NCBI GenBank assembly: GCA_027563935.2
Contig: CM050450.1
Location: forward strand, 11,019,957 to 11,083,956
Length of the DNA: 64,000 nucleotides
Direction of reading: 5' to 3'
Origin: Costus lasius
Lineage: Eukaryota > Streptophyta > Magnoliopsida > Zingiberales > Costaceae
In this document: in pieces, positions 47,621 to 62,020 of the stretch
Numbering within the stretch: the first letter of the stretch is position 1
How the letters are laid out: each line of letters begins with the position of its first letter
Program-made: the position numbers and the translations under genes
Notes under the pieces: model-generated
What the model saw: only the letters and a program-made list of their open reading frames with translations
Database searches by the model: none
What the model was told of the DNA's origin: nothing

Positions 47621-47930
47621 CGTGACAGCGGCGTTCAAACTGCAGTTGTGTTCCACGTTGCGACTCGAATCCTTTATACGAAGCGAAGTGAAAAGTAAAT
47701 CCTGAGTTACCTTTGTTGGCTTTCCCTTGTAAAAAATAGCAGCCTCCAAAGCCCCGTCGTCAGTAAACTTGTCTTCGCGTGACGGTGGCGTTCAAACTGC
47801 AGTTGTGTTCCACGTTGCGATTCGAATCCTTTATACGAAGCTAAGTAAAAGCATGTCACCCCCGTCCCGAGTTACCTTGTTGGTTTTCCCTCGTCAAAAA
47901 TAGTAGCCTCCAAACCCCCGTCGTCGCCAT
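47621..47930. repeat. 157-bp tandem duplication just upstream of CAMTA
   Basis: Copy 1 starts at 47621 and copy 2 at 47778. Shared blocks include GGCGTTCAAACTGCAGTTGT, GTTCCACGTTGCGA and CGAATCCTTTATACGAAGC. Copy 2 runs into the CAMTA leader and ends about 85 bp before the ATG. The copies differ at several positions and by a small indel. Confidence 0.85.
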
Positions 47931-48014
47931 TGCCGCCTCCAAGCCTCTTCCGCCGTGATCTCGAGGGTTAACGGCGATCTCTTTCTCCATCTGCCCCCTC
48001 CTTGTTTCGCTCCA

Positions 48015-51000
48015 ATGGAGCCCGGCGATCCAGTGTTACTCGCCGGAGCGGAGATCCACGGCTTCCGTACCGCCGCAGGCCCGTTTCCTTCTGTTCATTT
48101 ATAGGGTTTTTAGATCCGTATCTACTAGGCTTTTTTTCTTATGTCTTGTATGTTCCCTCGAACTTAGTTGCTCTTCCTGCATTTCTCTTTTCTTTTCGCG
48201 GATTTGGATGTTTGCAACAGTATTTTGGTGCCACTACTGATAGCGCTTGTGCTGCTTGATGCTTTGTCTTTGTTTGCTCCAGAGTTTCTTGAATTACTCC
48301 CACGAACTAGATTAGAGAAGCCAAATGGTCAGGCCGAGGTGATCGCTCTTATTTGGAAAGATCTCTCGTCTCTCGCATGGGTTTTAGATCGTGGGTCCGT
48401 TGATCTGAAGCATCTGCACCTCCAAACATCAAGTCATCTATCTAATCTTATGATTGTTAATCTACCTGCACCTCCAAACATCCCCCTTTGAACACAGCCT
48501 CATATTGTCTTTGGTATTCTGGCTCCAAATAAATCAAAATAAGAATCAAACATATTCGTCTATCCTTGACTTACATTTAAGTACCCTGTTCTCATATTTG
48601 CTCTTTATTTATTCTTTTCAACATTACATATAAACCCTTCCATGTTATACTCAGGTCCTCATTATAAAATTAATACATTACGAAAGAAAAAGGCATTCAT
48701 AATCACAAACTATTCATAATATAATGGGGGCGATGGCTCCTTTGGGGTTAGAGACTAAGAGAGTGGAAGAATACAAAATTCTTGGGATATGTCTCTTTTA
48801 TAATAAATAAAGTTAAGAAATGATGTCCAGTCCATGTGAGACTACTATTCTATCATATATCTATTTGTGGAATTGATAGGGACTTCAGGAATACTTTTTT
48901 TTCTCTTAGGATGCCATGTTGGTTGGATCTTGAAAAGTTGGCACACTATTGATAATTTTCACTTCTGATTTTAGTATGTGTGACATCCCCACATGTTTTG
49001 GAGATCAACGTTTACTACTAAGTTATTCGCTTGTTCTATGCATTAACCATTCTTTTTTTGGTTTAATTTATAAAGTTGGATTTTTTTGTTATTTGCTTCT
49101 AAAATATTTTTCTGTTTTGTTGACAGATTTGAGCGTAGAGAAGTTACTAGAAGTTGCCTCAACAAGGTGGTTTCGGCCTAATGAAGTTCATGCAATATTA
49201 TCAAATCACGCACTTCTTAAGATACAACCCCAACCCATTGACAATCCAACAAGTAAACCGATTCTCCTTTGCCTTGGACCAAGAAGTATTTTTTTCATTT
49301 GATATTTTTTCTCATAAATTTGCGTACTGATATCTTTTGCGGAATATCTGGTCAACATCTGTCAGGTATTGCAGTTCACTAACGACTTGTTTGACTGTTC
49401 GGTCATATTCCTACATCCGTATTTTTGTTTATGTTTGAATGGAGTTGATTGACTTTATATAGTCAACAATCTTGGAGAATGATCACAATATGTAAGTGTT
49501 GATGGTCAAGAGATTAAGGAGAATGTGCATTCTCCATCCATTCATATTAATCACCTCTGTTCAATATGTTGCCCAGGACATTGTTTATCTGAATTAATCA
49601 ATAAATTATACAAACTACACACAGATTGATGTTCCTTGCATGCCATGGAAATGTCTTTGGCATTTATAACTTCCATATATTATGAGGAACCAAGTGTTTG
49701 ACCACAGGCAAAAGGCAAAAGGGTTTATGAGGATTACCTGTTCCAACTACCAAGTAGTTTACTTACTGTAAAATATAGCAGCTCTGAAGTTTTTCATGGA
49801 TAAAAAAGCGTTGTTAAGAGTCAACGAATGTATATGGAATACAAATCTGTATCATAATTCATAAAAACTAAACAGAAGGGTTTTTACAATATTGCTACTT
49901 TATTTTGGGTTTAAAGTTACTTTATACCTAGCTAAAATTTTCTATCTCATGGTCGAGTTTTCATGAATTTTTAGCTATTTATAGCTTAAAATTGTTCTTA
50001 AAAAGCTTCATTGAACTTGGATATATCTAAGATAGTGCCGGACTGAAACTTAAATCCTTCTTAACCATTTCATAGGTCTTTGAATTCTGTATGCTTTCAT
50101 TGTAATATTTGATTTAATTCATTAAGGTTGTTTGACATTATTGATTAAAACTGGAGTTACACTTTTGCCTTCTCCTTTATCTAATATTGGAATGTAGAAA
50201 ATTGAAACTCTGAAAAGTGGCATCTTGTTTGGCTGACTGTGATGATCCCCTTGCCGCTTAAATTTTTCTTCTGCTTCTTGCAACATCGTTTAGCTAAGAC
50301 TTAGCAGTGATTTTAAAATATAGGTGGCAGCCTTGACTTCCTGAGTTTTGACTGTCTTGTAGCTATATGATTATTTGGTTGTTTATTGAGACTGAAGGAT
50401 TATAACTGGTTTTAGACGGTTTTTGTGGGACATGTATTGCACTTTGACAACCCCAAAGAGATAAGGAAAATGAAATGTAGAACCAAAAATTAATCCCTGT
50501 TGCATTCCCTCAAGCCTGCTTACTTCAGTCAACATGAGACTATCAGGGATAAGAGTATGCTAAAGACATGGTTTATAGAATGAAATTATACATCTCTATC
50601 CATATGTATGTGTACAATCAATAATATTTCAAAGTTACTGCTAACTTATTTTCTACTTTGTTGTGCCTCTACCATTAGTATTGAAAGTACATCTTGATCT
50701 CATTGCCTGACTTACTCTCTGGGAAGCATGTTGTCGACTTCATTGTTGATGGAAACTAAAATAACGATAATCTTCTTTGATATTATAAATATTATGCTTC
50801 TACTTGATCTTTTCCTTTCATTAGTAATTAATCTAATTATTGAGAAAATATTACACATTAGGAGACATGGATTCAAAACAATTTAATTAACATTATATCA
50901 TTATGTTGTATGTTTGATGTCAATTTACTTATAGTAAATAAATATATGTTATTAAAATATATTTCTAACTTTTTGGTAGGATCTTTTTGTTCCGCGCTTT

Positions 51001-54000
51001 GATCCTACCATCCAATCCCATGGAGGATGCATCACAGGTAGGAACTTGATCCTGACAACTACACATTATTGCTTTAACAAAAGTAAATTTAACTGGATAT
51101 GCTAGCCATTTTGCAGTAAAGAAAATTTATGGTTACATGGTGTACTGAATCCAATTAAGATACATTCTTTACTTTTTATTTTTGGGGTCCTTTACATAAG
51201 GATTTGAGTACTATTCTGAGTTTTGCACTTTTTTCTTTAACTCCATGCTGTTGGACAGTTGGAAAGATTTATCCAAACATTGGAGAGTTTGATCAATGCT
51301 TGTGTACTTGATTTTAGAGATAGCCGAAGAGTCACTTGCATCTTTTTCCGGTTGCTTATAATAGTAGCTATTTCTTAGCAAAATAGATGACTCCATTTGA
51401 GGCATGGCATGAAATGCTATTGTATATCATACATAGTGTGAGATTGTGAGATTAGGTTGTGGAGAAACCATGGTTCAAAAATCTAAAATGAGCAGTACAC
51501 TCAGTTTATGGTGATTTTATGTGTTACGAATATCCAACACTCTAGTAGCAGACTAGCAGTATGTCAGTACCATCTAGAGCCTCCGAAGCAATGGAAGTAT
51601 GCTAAATACATACCTGCATGGCAGCTATTTCATAATTGATACTACTGGGAGGCTCTAAATCTTGGACAAAACAATTATTAGGCCCAGATGGTATGATGAT
51701 GTAGACTTGGTGCAGAAAATAAGGCAATGACTTTTAACTGCTTAGATTAGTCTAATGAGTTATGGTGGTAGTTGGCTTTCAAAATATTTATGGTTAAAAG
51801 TCATGTGTTTTTAAGGTATCTCCTATTAAAGGAGTTATGAACTTTGGAAATGAGGCAAACTAGCTCAAAATGTTGTCTCTTTTGAATTTATGGAGAAATT
51901 GGAAACTGTATTAATAGATTGACTTTACCATCCACCTTATCAGGAGCATATAATGCATTTAAATTTTAATGTTTCTATGTTGAGAAAATAGGTACGTACT
52001 CTTATTTTGAAAAGTATATCTATGTCAATCGATATCAATATGAATATTGGAAGGAACAACACCCATGGAACATGGTGGTACTGTTGGTTAAAGGGGTTGA
52101 CTTATGACTCCGATTAGGTAGCTTGATCAAGAAGCAAGTTGGGAGCTACAGCGTGATGCGTATGCTCAAAACCCTTGTTCATTTGATTTGGAAGTTTGTT
52201 TAAATGATGTAATTACAGATCCAGAAAGTTGTTGGCATTAGTTGGCTATGATATTTAATCATAAAAAGTTACGACTGTTTCTGCATTTTTTCTGTGATTA
52301 CTAGAGACAATAAACATATTGTATCTATTTCACCTCTTTTGATTATTTAGTTGCTAATTTGTCATTCTATATGTGTAGGTGGGAGGGTGCTTTTATTTGA
52401 TCGTAAGATGCTGAGAAACTTCCGTAAAGATGGCCACGACTGGAAGAAGAAAAAGGATGGAAAAACAATTCAAGAAGCTCACGAAAAATTGAAAGTTAGA
52501 ACACATATGATGCACATATATTTAGTTCAAATTCATGCATCTTGCTTGTGGTTGAACATGCAAACCATTTATGATTTGACTCTTATGATTAATTTCTTAA
52601 TGTCCATTAATTTGTTTTCATCACACTCTTCTCTAATTATTACCGGAAATTATGTGGAGTGAACCAAATAGTAAGTTAATTATTCTATATATAATCTAAG
52701 CTTCTGTTTATTATGAATTATTATTTTAACATATAAAGTGCTTCACTTAATGCGTGAATTGCTACAAAGACAAGTTTAGTGCAGATGGAAAAATGACAAA
52801 AAAAAAAAGCAAACATTTATAGCAAGACAAATTTGACGATTTGTGACCACCTTTTACTTCGCTATACAACTTTGTACAATGATGGAATGCATATATATTT
52901 CTCTAAAATGTTTGTTATATTTATATCTAGTTATCAGTATTCAAAATATTCTTTGTATTTGTAATACCACTCTTTACTAAGAGCTAAGAAGTCTTTGAAT
53001 ATACAAAGAGATGAGATCTACTTCTAATTATCATAGTCCTGGCTTAGCTACAAAGAGTACTGTATATGTATTTATATATGGTCTTAGTAGTTAGTACTAA
53101 TGGTTGTTCCAATGCTAGTTGCCATAATAGTCATCCTCCCGGGAGGCAGTTAATCATAAAATTAATAAATCATGTGGACTTTAAGTTTTCAACATACTTG
53201 TACTGCATACCTTGGGAAGAAGACTTTCAAATGTGGGCATGTAGAAGTATAGAAAAGACCGAAGTTGCATGTAATTAGTTTAGTATACAAACATTCACCA
53301 TATAGTGTGAGCTCCTACTAGGTGACTTTAATAAATAAGAGCTCATACTAATAAGGTAATATATCACAATTTAATTCATATGTACTTTTAGTTTTAGTAT
53401 ATATCACAATATTGATTTGTTTTATTTTTTTTTAAGGTTTTAAGGACATGAATGATGGAACCAGTGGGGCGGGGTCAATTAAAATCTAGCTAGAAAGTTG
53501 CTTGTTGGATGGTATAATATAACAATTCAATTTTTGCGTAGTTTTGTTCCAATAAAATTTGCAAATATCACAACAATGATTAATTATATATTTTTTAGGT
53601 TTCCAAGACGAAGGGTAGAGTCAGAGGGGTGGGACCAATTTAAAAGCTAGACACTTCTTACTAGAGTAAGATATCAAAATTTAGGAAATTCATCTATAGT
53701 TCTTAACTTATTATATATATATTTTATATAAGTCCAATTTTAGTTTAATTTAACTTAAACACCTCAACATTGATTAACTTCATTCCTCTGAAGATTTACA
53801 AGAGCCATGTGATTGAATTGGAGAAAATAACCCAAAACTGAGATGAACCACATTGCGTCGAGCATACTGTATGTTGCTACTGGTGCAATGCTAGTATATA
53901 TTGGTCCAGTCCAAGACCAGTTTACTAGTACGATACCTTAAACCATGATTGATGCATATTGTAGATTGTTAGTCCATGTAGGCGAGGCTTATTGCCCAGG

Positions 54001-57000
54001 TTCATATCAGACAATAAACCTATTACATATTAGTTCGATGGGATAACAACACAGTTTATAACCATGGAATTTATTAGCACATTATGTGAATATCATTTGT
54101 CAATAATTTAGGTATATTAGTACTTGCTAATCAATAAGGTATCCACAGTTTGTTCTTAGCTATTTAGATCTATTTTGAGGGGGTTTGCGCATATTTACGT
54201 CCATCTATTCTCTTATTCAAGTACACAACTTATTCTAACAAATCCTCTTGAACACTCATAATTCTCTCAAAATCTTTCAATTTCTTTCTAATTGTTATGA
54301 TCATGATTCTACGACTTATTAGTGTGAGAGTGTGATGTGTATGACATAATGCTCATAAAATGTCAATCATTTGACACCATTTGCAATTTGTTCACTGTGT
54401 TATCATTTTTAAGGGCGTGTGAAACATCTCCCTCACAAGTTCACAACTAACTTTGTATTGCCAAATTATTTAAAATCCTATAAGAAATTTTATAGTTTTT
54501 TAAAAAGCAACTAGTACACAAAATTAATAAGCATTGTCTACTCAAGGAACATAGAGAGGATGATTGTTGAGCATATGAGCAACTTTTATATGATCAACAT
54601 GAAGGTTATGGAGATGTAATCAACATAGGCTATTATATGAATTTTGTGGGTAGTATACCCTCTAGGAAGATTGATGAGTGTCATTTATGCATTATGCTGA
54701 ACACTCCAGCTTGCTGGTAGTGGCAATACAAGTGTGTAAGATCCATCTCGGGTAAGAATACTAACATGCAGAGAGGCCCAAAAGTTGACAGGGCTTCTAG
54801 GGGCCATGACAACATCTAAGGTTTTTCTTAACTATATTAGAGAATAGGTAGCCTAAGGATCATCGATTTGACTTGAGAGCTATCTCACTATGGAAGCACG
54901 CACAAACTTGATGATTTGCGCATATGATGAAGAAAATAGATATTAGTCAAACAAATATCATAATGATTTCATTTCAATTACCATCTTCCTTGTGTGATAG
55001 TGAGACCTAATACACACAATGGTGTCATGAATGTGGACATGATGTCCAACCAGGGTGCTATCGGTTCCTCTAGTTTGTATTAGTCCGGTGAAAGACCAAC
55101 CGAAGCAGCTGACGGAACACTAGCGGAAGGCGGAAACTTCATTGGCGGAAGGTGGAATGAAGCTTCATGCGAAGGCCGAAGCTTGCATCTGGTATAGCAC
55201 TAGTACAGGCTGGTACAAACTGGTCCGGCGTCTCGGAAGGCGGAAGCTTCATTGGCGGAAGGCGGAATGAAGCTTCATGCAAAGGCGGAAGCTTGCATCC
55301 TAGTACCGGCTGATACAAATCGGTCCGGTGGCCGATCAGACCGAGCTGCCGGACCGATACTTTAAACACTGATGCCAACATATGTTTTAGCTCAATATCA
55401 CATGACACATTGTTGATATGTCTAAAGGGCATAGTGTGGAGATGAACTGCAATTACATTGTGCAAGTCGGGACCAACAATGCTCTATAATTTAAGATTGA
55501 AAGGACCTATGAGCTGATCTATCAAGATTTCCACACTTATTTTGGATGTTGTATATGATTCATTTTATGGACTTGGTGATGAATATTATTTGCAACTTGA
55601 GAAAGAGGATGGTTTTTCTATCTACAACATTCATTAGGTGTACACATGATGGAAAATTTTACAAAAAGGGAAGATCTTTTGGCTTTGGCTGATCAGGTAA
55701 ATTATTGTGTGGTTAGTAGTTTGAAAGTGCTGTGCTATGCTATTATGTAGAAATATATATAATGCATATAAAATTTATCAATAAATGGATATTTTAATAA
55801 TGAAGCATATCTAAAATTCTGATTTATCTAAATTTTTTATTAATAATAATTAAAATATTTATTAAAATATTACTAAGATAAAAATTACATGACTAAATTT
55901 TTTATTAATAATTATTAAAATGAATATTAAAAATATTATGGGTTACACCACAAATTTCTTTTAATAATAATTTATAAAATTAAGAAGAAAGGCAACTTGA
56001 GGAGTGGGCGGCCATGAGGGGAGCCCCATCAAGGGAGGGGGCTCGAGCTTGCTGTTGAGTTTTGCTCACGGGCACTAGGGAGTAGGGAGACTTTGCCACC
56101 AAAGGGCTCTCAGAGGAGTGAACTCACTGGACATGAGGGAAAAAGGTACTGCAACTGGGAAGCAATGAGTGGGTTCAGGGAAGTTAGCTTCCTAGCTATA
56201 GTAGTACCACTTTTGGATTTGAAACCGAGAAGCTATTCTCCAAACATCCCTGCCTCTACATTGTTACCTTGAAGTCTATACTCAGAAATCCCCATTTAAG
56301 ACAATATTTACATGACAAATTAGTATAACTCATGATATGCCTACTTGAAGGGTGAGAGAAGGTCATAAATTTTTTTTTGAAGAATCTATTCTCGAATCCT
56401 ATGACTGAAATCATACTCATTACGGGTCTCTCTTGGTTGCCTCACACAAGGTTAACATAGAAAATAAGTAATGATTGAAGGAGTTGATCATGTAGTTTAA
56501 GAAGCCTACTAAACAATGTATTGATATCATACTCATACTCATACACAAATGGACTGGGAAATTGTCATGCCTGTAATATTTTATTTTACTTGGATTTAAT
56601 TTTGTCGTTTAACTAAATTGTGATTTTTAATGTAGAACATTTTGCCTAAATCTTGCCTATTAATATTGATATTACTCGAGTGTAGACATACTTGTTTTGG
56701 AGACTAATTTTGAAATTATGTTAATGTAATTTAGAGGATGCATGTTTTGAAAGGTTGACATCGGTAGTGATAAATTTAACGTATTTAAAGTTGTTATTAG
56801 CAATTATAAACCCTTTAAAGTGTCTAATTTATAGTAGTTGACTTATATGCGCTTCAAATTTGCAGTTGTGTGGTCGTTGCAATTTAGATAAGCCCAAACT
56901 TGCTAAAATTATATGCGCATTCTATCTCAGACATCATCATTAAGTGGTTGCGACATAATTAGTCCACCTTCATATTGATCCTCATAAAAGTTTACCAATT

Positions 57001-59151
57001 ACAACAAGATTAGGGTAAACCCTTAAGACGCAATGGTCAACAAAATTGTTGACATATTCAAGTAATGACTTGTTTAGGAACAGATCCAATATAATGATAA
57101 TATGTAATCGAAGTAGAAAATCCAATGATGGACATGCTAAGAGATGCATTATGTCAATCTCAATATATTTCTTGGCCAATTGTTCACGTTAATGTATATC
57201 CACTAAACCATTTAACTCAAAAGTACAAGATGAATAAGACGCTAGAATAGAGCCAGCTGAGCAGGAAATGTAGACTCGTCCCATGCCCAGCAACAACAAC
57301 TTTCTCAACCTTAGTAACCTTGCCATCCTACCAATACGTTGCCTTAACCCGAGTAAAGGATGATACAAACAAGTTAGATATAGTGAGGCAAAAGGCAAAA
57401 GTAGTTAATGAGAAACAAATGCTTCTCTTGTCTGAGAGAAAGGTTAAACCTCTAGATGATTTCTTAACTTGTATTGTAGAGGAGAAAACTAGAGATGGCA
57501 AGACCAATTCACCATGCAAGTTGAAGATTGTAATGGTAGCAAAGGCCGTATTGAAAATATCAAACAACATTATCATAGGAGAGCCTCCAAAGATATGACC
57601 CATGAAGGATGATATAACATAATAACATTTGATAGTTACGGTGAGATATGAATGAATCTACCAATTGCTGATTGTGATACTCATTATGGTCACTGCTAGT
57701 TAGAAGGATTATTGCTATGACTAGTAGTTTTTTTTACCTGTTCTAGTCTCTTCCATAGTCCCATCCATTTTAGTCCAAATTATCAATCACAATTGCTCCC
57801 TGAGCTTGTAGAATTAACATTTACTGCCTCAAGTAGTTGGAGGAATTCTAGATTTAGGCATTGTAGAGCTGTGGCATTGACTTTAGCTGTTAGTTTCATA
57901 TGCATGCTTAATGCGCAATCAATATATCAATGCCTCATGTCATCGTAGGAGTTTTAAATTTGGGCAATGTAGAACTATAACTTAATTGCTCCATTCATAA
58001 TACTCTGTCAAACGTCACTCATTTAAATGTGCATATTAAGTTAATGTTAATATAAAAGCTCCTACAAGTAAGGTAACATATCATAGTCCAATATATTTTA
58101 TTATTATTATTTTTTTCAAATGAAGTCTAGTTTTAGCCATATTAATCCTAAACGTCTGGAAACTTAATTAATTTAATATTTTTGTAAATTAACATAATTG
58201 GGATGGAATCAAAGCGATGGAGCCAGTTTAGAATTTGCCCATGATGAACTTGATTTGGTAAGATTGTGTTGTCTGTTGGTACGGTTCAAAACAGGCCCTC
58301 TATCAGTCTAATAGTAGAATGCCCTCTCAGTCCAATAGTAGAATGAGATATGTGCTCAAACTAGTATTTAAAAGTTAAAACCTTGCTTGTAATGTTGTAC
58401 TATTGCTTTAATCAAATTTTCCTTGATTTCCTAGGACTTTGATAGTTATTGAGTTCTTCCCAATTGTATTGTGTTTTATTGTATTGATATTATCCTCATC
58501 TTATATAACCCCATGAAGTGTATTAGTTGAGGGAAGGGTGGATGCCAACTAATCTTCGTATGAGATGGTACGTGAAATACTTTTGATTTTTATGTCTACA
58601 ACTTGCATAACATGGTGCAGATAAATGCACAACTCTTTGCAAGCATTAAGGTCATAGAGTAGTGGATAATCTAGATGAGATATAATACTTGGATTTCTGT
58701 AGCTTCTTCAATTTGTATTCACCAGATTATTATGCTGATAGGTTGGAATGAATTTATTGCATTCATAAAATTCTTTTTATGTATTTCTTAATTGATAATG
58801 GCTAGAGTTTTCTTACCTTTACTGCATTATGACGATGTTGAGTCATCATACAGTTTAAATCTTTTTGACACTTGCTTGTGTTCGTTATTGGTTTCCTCTG
58901 CTGTTTCATACATATGACTAACTTTAGAATATATAATTTCTTTGATTTGTTATATTCTCCACAATGTTCCGTCTTTCACTTGTATACCATTTCCTTTTAT
59001 TTCCATACTTGGCATCTATTGCGTTTTTGGCATCATCTCAATGCTGCTTCATTATGTTGCAGATTGGTAATGAAGATAGAATCCAGGTTTACTATGCACG
59101 CAGCGATTATGACCCTAATTTCTACCGAAGATGCTACTGGCTACTAGATAA
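48015..59151 (+). CDS. CAMTA: Calmodulin-binding transcription activator (CAMTA), 5' part only, exons 1-4
   Basis: Exons: 48015-48066, 49127-49252, 52379-52494 and 59063-59151; the phases agree and give 127 complete codons plus 2 nt. CAMTAs are nuclear, Ca/calmodulin-regulated factors that bind CGCG boxes in cold, defence and ABA responses. The visible protein is MEPGDPVLLAGAEIHGF, then the CG-1 DNA-binding domain: STRWFRPNEVHAIL, SGRVLLFDRKMLRNFRKDGH, WKKKKDGKTIQEAHEKLK, IGNEDRIQVYYAR and YRRCYWLLDK. The AEIHGF start and wording point to the CAMTA5/6 branch. The next exon (expected HIVLVHY), and the TIG, ankyrin and IQ parts, are not in the window. Exon 4 ends in a good donor (AA/GTATGT), then at least 4.8 kb without a further exon, including retrotransposon sequence. 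It may be an intact gene with a huge intron or a truncated copy. Confidence 0.88.
52495..59062 (+). other. CAMTA intron 3 (6.6 kb)
   Basis: AT-rich, with ACCGGT-type repeats at 53870-53950 and 55040-55380. Open frames to 108 codons (for example 57320-57598) show no recognisable domain. Splice borders are GTTAGA and TTGCAG. Confidence 0.6.
55124..55340. repeat. 110-bp tandem duplication in CAMTA intron 3
   Basis: Units start at 55124 and 55234 and share CGGAAGGCGGAA, CTTCATTGGCGGAAGG, GGAATGAAGCTTCATGC and CGAAGCTTGCATC-like blocks. GC-rich against an AT-rich intron, and linked to ACCGGTCCG motifs on both sides. Confidence 0.75.
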
Positions 59152-61259
59152 GTATGTTTTGCTCATGGTCATCTTTTGATATTCTGCTTTTGGTGGAAAA
59201 GCTAGAGCTCTCTATCTTGCATCATGTATCTGCTATTCTATCTAGTAGTACTATTGACAAGGATAGTCGAATATTGTTTCTGCTATCTGCATAACGAGTC
59301 TTTTGTTGGTTCATGTTTATATGATTATGCTCTTCCAAAATGTTTTTACAATTAATACTGTTTTATTATTATAAAGCAAATTTAGAAGGGATTTTTGAGA
59401 TTACAAGAAACCTGGATCTTTCTAATCAGCAACTAGATATATGAAGTGTGATAATTTGCAATAGGAGTATCAGCTATTATATTAAATTTGAAAGATATTA
59501 GGTGTTCACATTTCATGGTATGTAATTTTGTGGAAGTGCAATGAAGTAATAGAAGAGTGGATGGTCACCCGTCACCCTAGGGTTAACAGTTTTTAAAATG
59601 ATATATCATGGAAAATCCACAAGAACCTACATCTACCTCAAATATGTACTTTACGATTTTTTTGTTATGCTTTTTCAATTAGACAGCAGAATATTAAGGT
59701 TCATAACTTCATGTATCTCTGTCTGTTTCTCACTTATTTTTCTCTTGAAGGTGATGGGTGGTATGCCACTTGGCATATATCAGAGGAATTCTTGCAACTG
59801 TACATGTACTGTGCCAATGCTAAATGCTGAACCAAACTGGTTGAAATTGCTATCTACTAGCAGAGTAGTTTTTGATTAATATGTATGGATCAGTAGGACC
59901 TATTTAACGAAATTAAAATGCGTTCTGAATGGAAAGAAGTATTCTTCAATTCTAAGTATGTGTTTTCCTTTTCCTTCTCTCCTTGATGTATATATGTGAT
60001 TCTTAAACATTCAACCTTCACACCTTATGGTATCTCAAACACCCATTTTCAAAAACATGTGCCCCCAACTCCCAAGTCCCAAATAGCAGTTCCTTTTTAT
60101 GAAAACTGGAAATTTTTTATCAAGTAATTTTTGTATCTTGGAATTGTTTAGGGTAAGTTTGTTATTGGTGTGGATCAGCTTTTCTGTTCGTAGATGAATG
60201 CAAAGCTAGCTTAGCTTGTCTTTGTTAGAATGAATCAAACTCTCTTGAACTATCCTCTTCCGCGTTCATGGTGCTCCTGCAAACTAGAGGCAGGTCTTAA
60301 GTATAGTTAGGACATTTTCCCTTTGGCACTTAAGTTATATTGTGTAGCGAGAAGTGAATTACAAAGTTTTGGGCTCTGAATGGCTTTCAATGTTTGTACG
60401 TATCTTGAGGGCATTTGTAACTGTGTTTAGGAGGAAACCTTAAGTATTGTTGCACCAGATTTGACATCTTAGATTGCTTCTAGTTGGACATTATCCCTCA
60501 GTGGGATTCATGGTGTTGTTGCCCATGAACTTAACATAATCATTCCAGCTGAATGTGTCTTTATGGTAGTTTCTTATATTTGATCCTCCATCTCTCTTGT
60601 CGCACTACTTCCCCTGAGCTACCAAAGTAGATGGTGTGTGTTTTTAGAGCCCATGTTGTTCGAGGATGATCCACTTTGTCCCATACATGTCTCTTCATAT
60701 TTTTCATTTGTAGCCTTTTGATAGACATTGAGGTGATCTTTGCATTGAAATGTTTTCTTTTTTAAAATCCTAAAGATTTTTTTTGTTTCTTTGCTTTATG
60801 AACCTTGACAATTTTTTACTTTTGATTCCTTGCCTCCTAGTGATTTTTTTTGCAACACTTCTTCCCTTTCATTCTCCATGTGATCTTCATGGTCTTTTTT
60901 TCTTTGAAAACTATTCTCAAACCTTCTAATTTTGTTGTTTTTGAGTCCCAAATTGACAACATTCTTCTTACCTATGCTGTTCCTTAGTTGATGATTCTAT
61001 CTACTGTTCCTTCTAGTTTTTGCCCCTTTACCTCTTTTAGTCACAAAGCAGTTGTCTTTTCCTTAAATTGCTTTAAAAAGAGGCTTTTTTTCCTGATTCA
61101 TCTCGTGCTTCCTTTGGTTTAATCTCCATTCTTTCCAAATTGCTCCAAATGCATAGGGAGCTTTGACAATAGTCTTGGTGGGGAGAAATTCTTGATGTGG
61201 TCTTTCTGGCCCTTGTCAAAAGTGTCAATGTTATTGCCCTTCTAACGACGGTTGTTTTG
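59152..61259 (+). other. CAMTA intron 4, first part
   Basis: AT-rich intronic sequence without exons that I can recognise. It begins with the donor GTATGT and runs into the retrotransposon remnant. Confidence 0.5.
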
Positions 61260-62020
61260 GGCCTTTTGGCAGCGATAAAAATTTCACCGGGATGTGGTTT
61301 GTGTGAGTTCGGGAGGTTATTTGACCTTTGTGCTCTCTTGGCAGCGATAAAAATTTCAACACTGCTTATCACTCGCAGGCTGATGGTCAGTCGGAACACA
61401 CTATTCAGACGCTAGAGGATATGCTCCGTGCTTGCGTCTTAGACTTTAGATGGTTGGGAATGCCGTTGGGAATGCCATCTACACCCGGTGAAATTTGTGT
61501 ATAACAACAGTTATCACTCTGCCATTCAGATAACACCTTTTGAAGCCTTGTATGGTAGAAGGTGCAGAGCCCCTGTGTTGTGGAATGAAGCAGGTGAGAG
61601 CCGTGTATTGGGACCAGCTATGTTGGATTATGATGCTCAGAGGGTTCAGCTTATCAGACAAAAATTATTAATTGCCTAAAGCCAACAAAAGAGTTATGCG
61701 GATAAGAGACGACGTTTACTTGAGTTTGAGGTCGGTGACTATGTGTTTCTCTGGGTTTTTCCAATGAAGGGTACAGCTCGATTTGAATATACCGGTAAGT
61801 TAGCTCCACGATATGTGGGTCTTTTTAAGATACTAAAGAGGATTGGACCTATCGCATACCGATTGACACTTCCACCGATGTACTCACATATTTACACGGT
61901 GTTCCACGTGTCCATGTTGCGTTAGTACGTAGCAGATCCTTCACATGTATTGACTCATGGTGCTATTTCATGTAGGTTGGATGCCACGTATTTGGAAATG
62001 CCTATATCGTAAAGAGCATT
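61260..62020 (+). pseudogene. Ty3/gypsy (Tekay-like) integrase C-terminal remnant
   Basis: The sequence reads, across frames, as the integrase end of Tekay/Del elements: AYHSQADGQSEHTIQTLEDM (the catalytic Glu region), then [40 protein letters not shown] and [17 protein letters not shown]. It is broken by a frameshift near 61454-61476, where GTTGGGAATGCC is duplicated, by a TAA after LIRQKLLIA, and by further stops. About 70 bp upstream, a 20-bp block (TGGCAGCGATAAAAATTTCA) occurs twice (61267 and 61338). Protease, RT and RNase H are missing, so the copy is 5'-truncated. Confidence 0.85.

Noticed and set aside
57320..57598. 92-codon ORF in CAMTA intron 3
   Set aside because: No domain recognised, a 91-codon ORF runs on the opposite strand over the same bases, and flanking codons are closed; probably an old repeat fragment.
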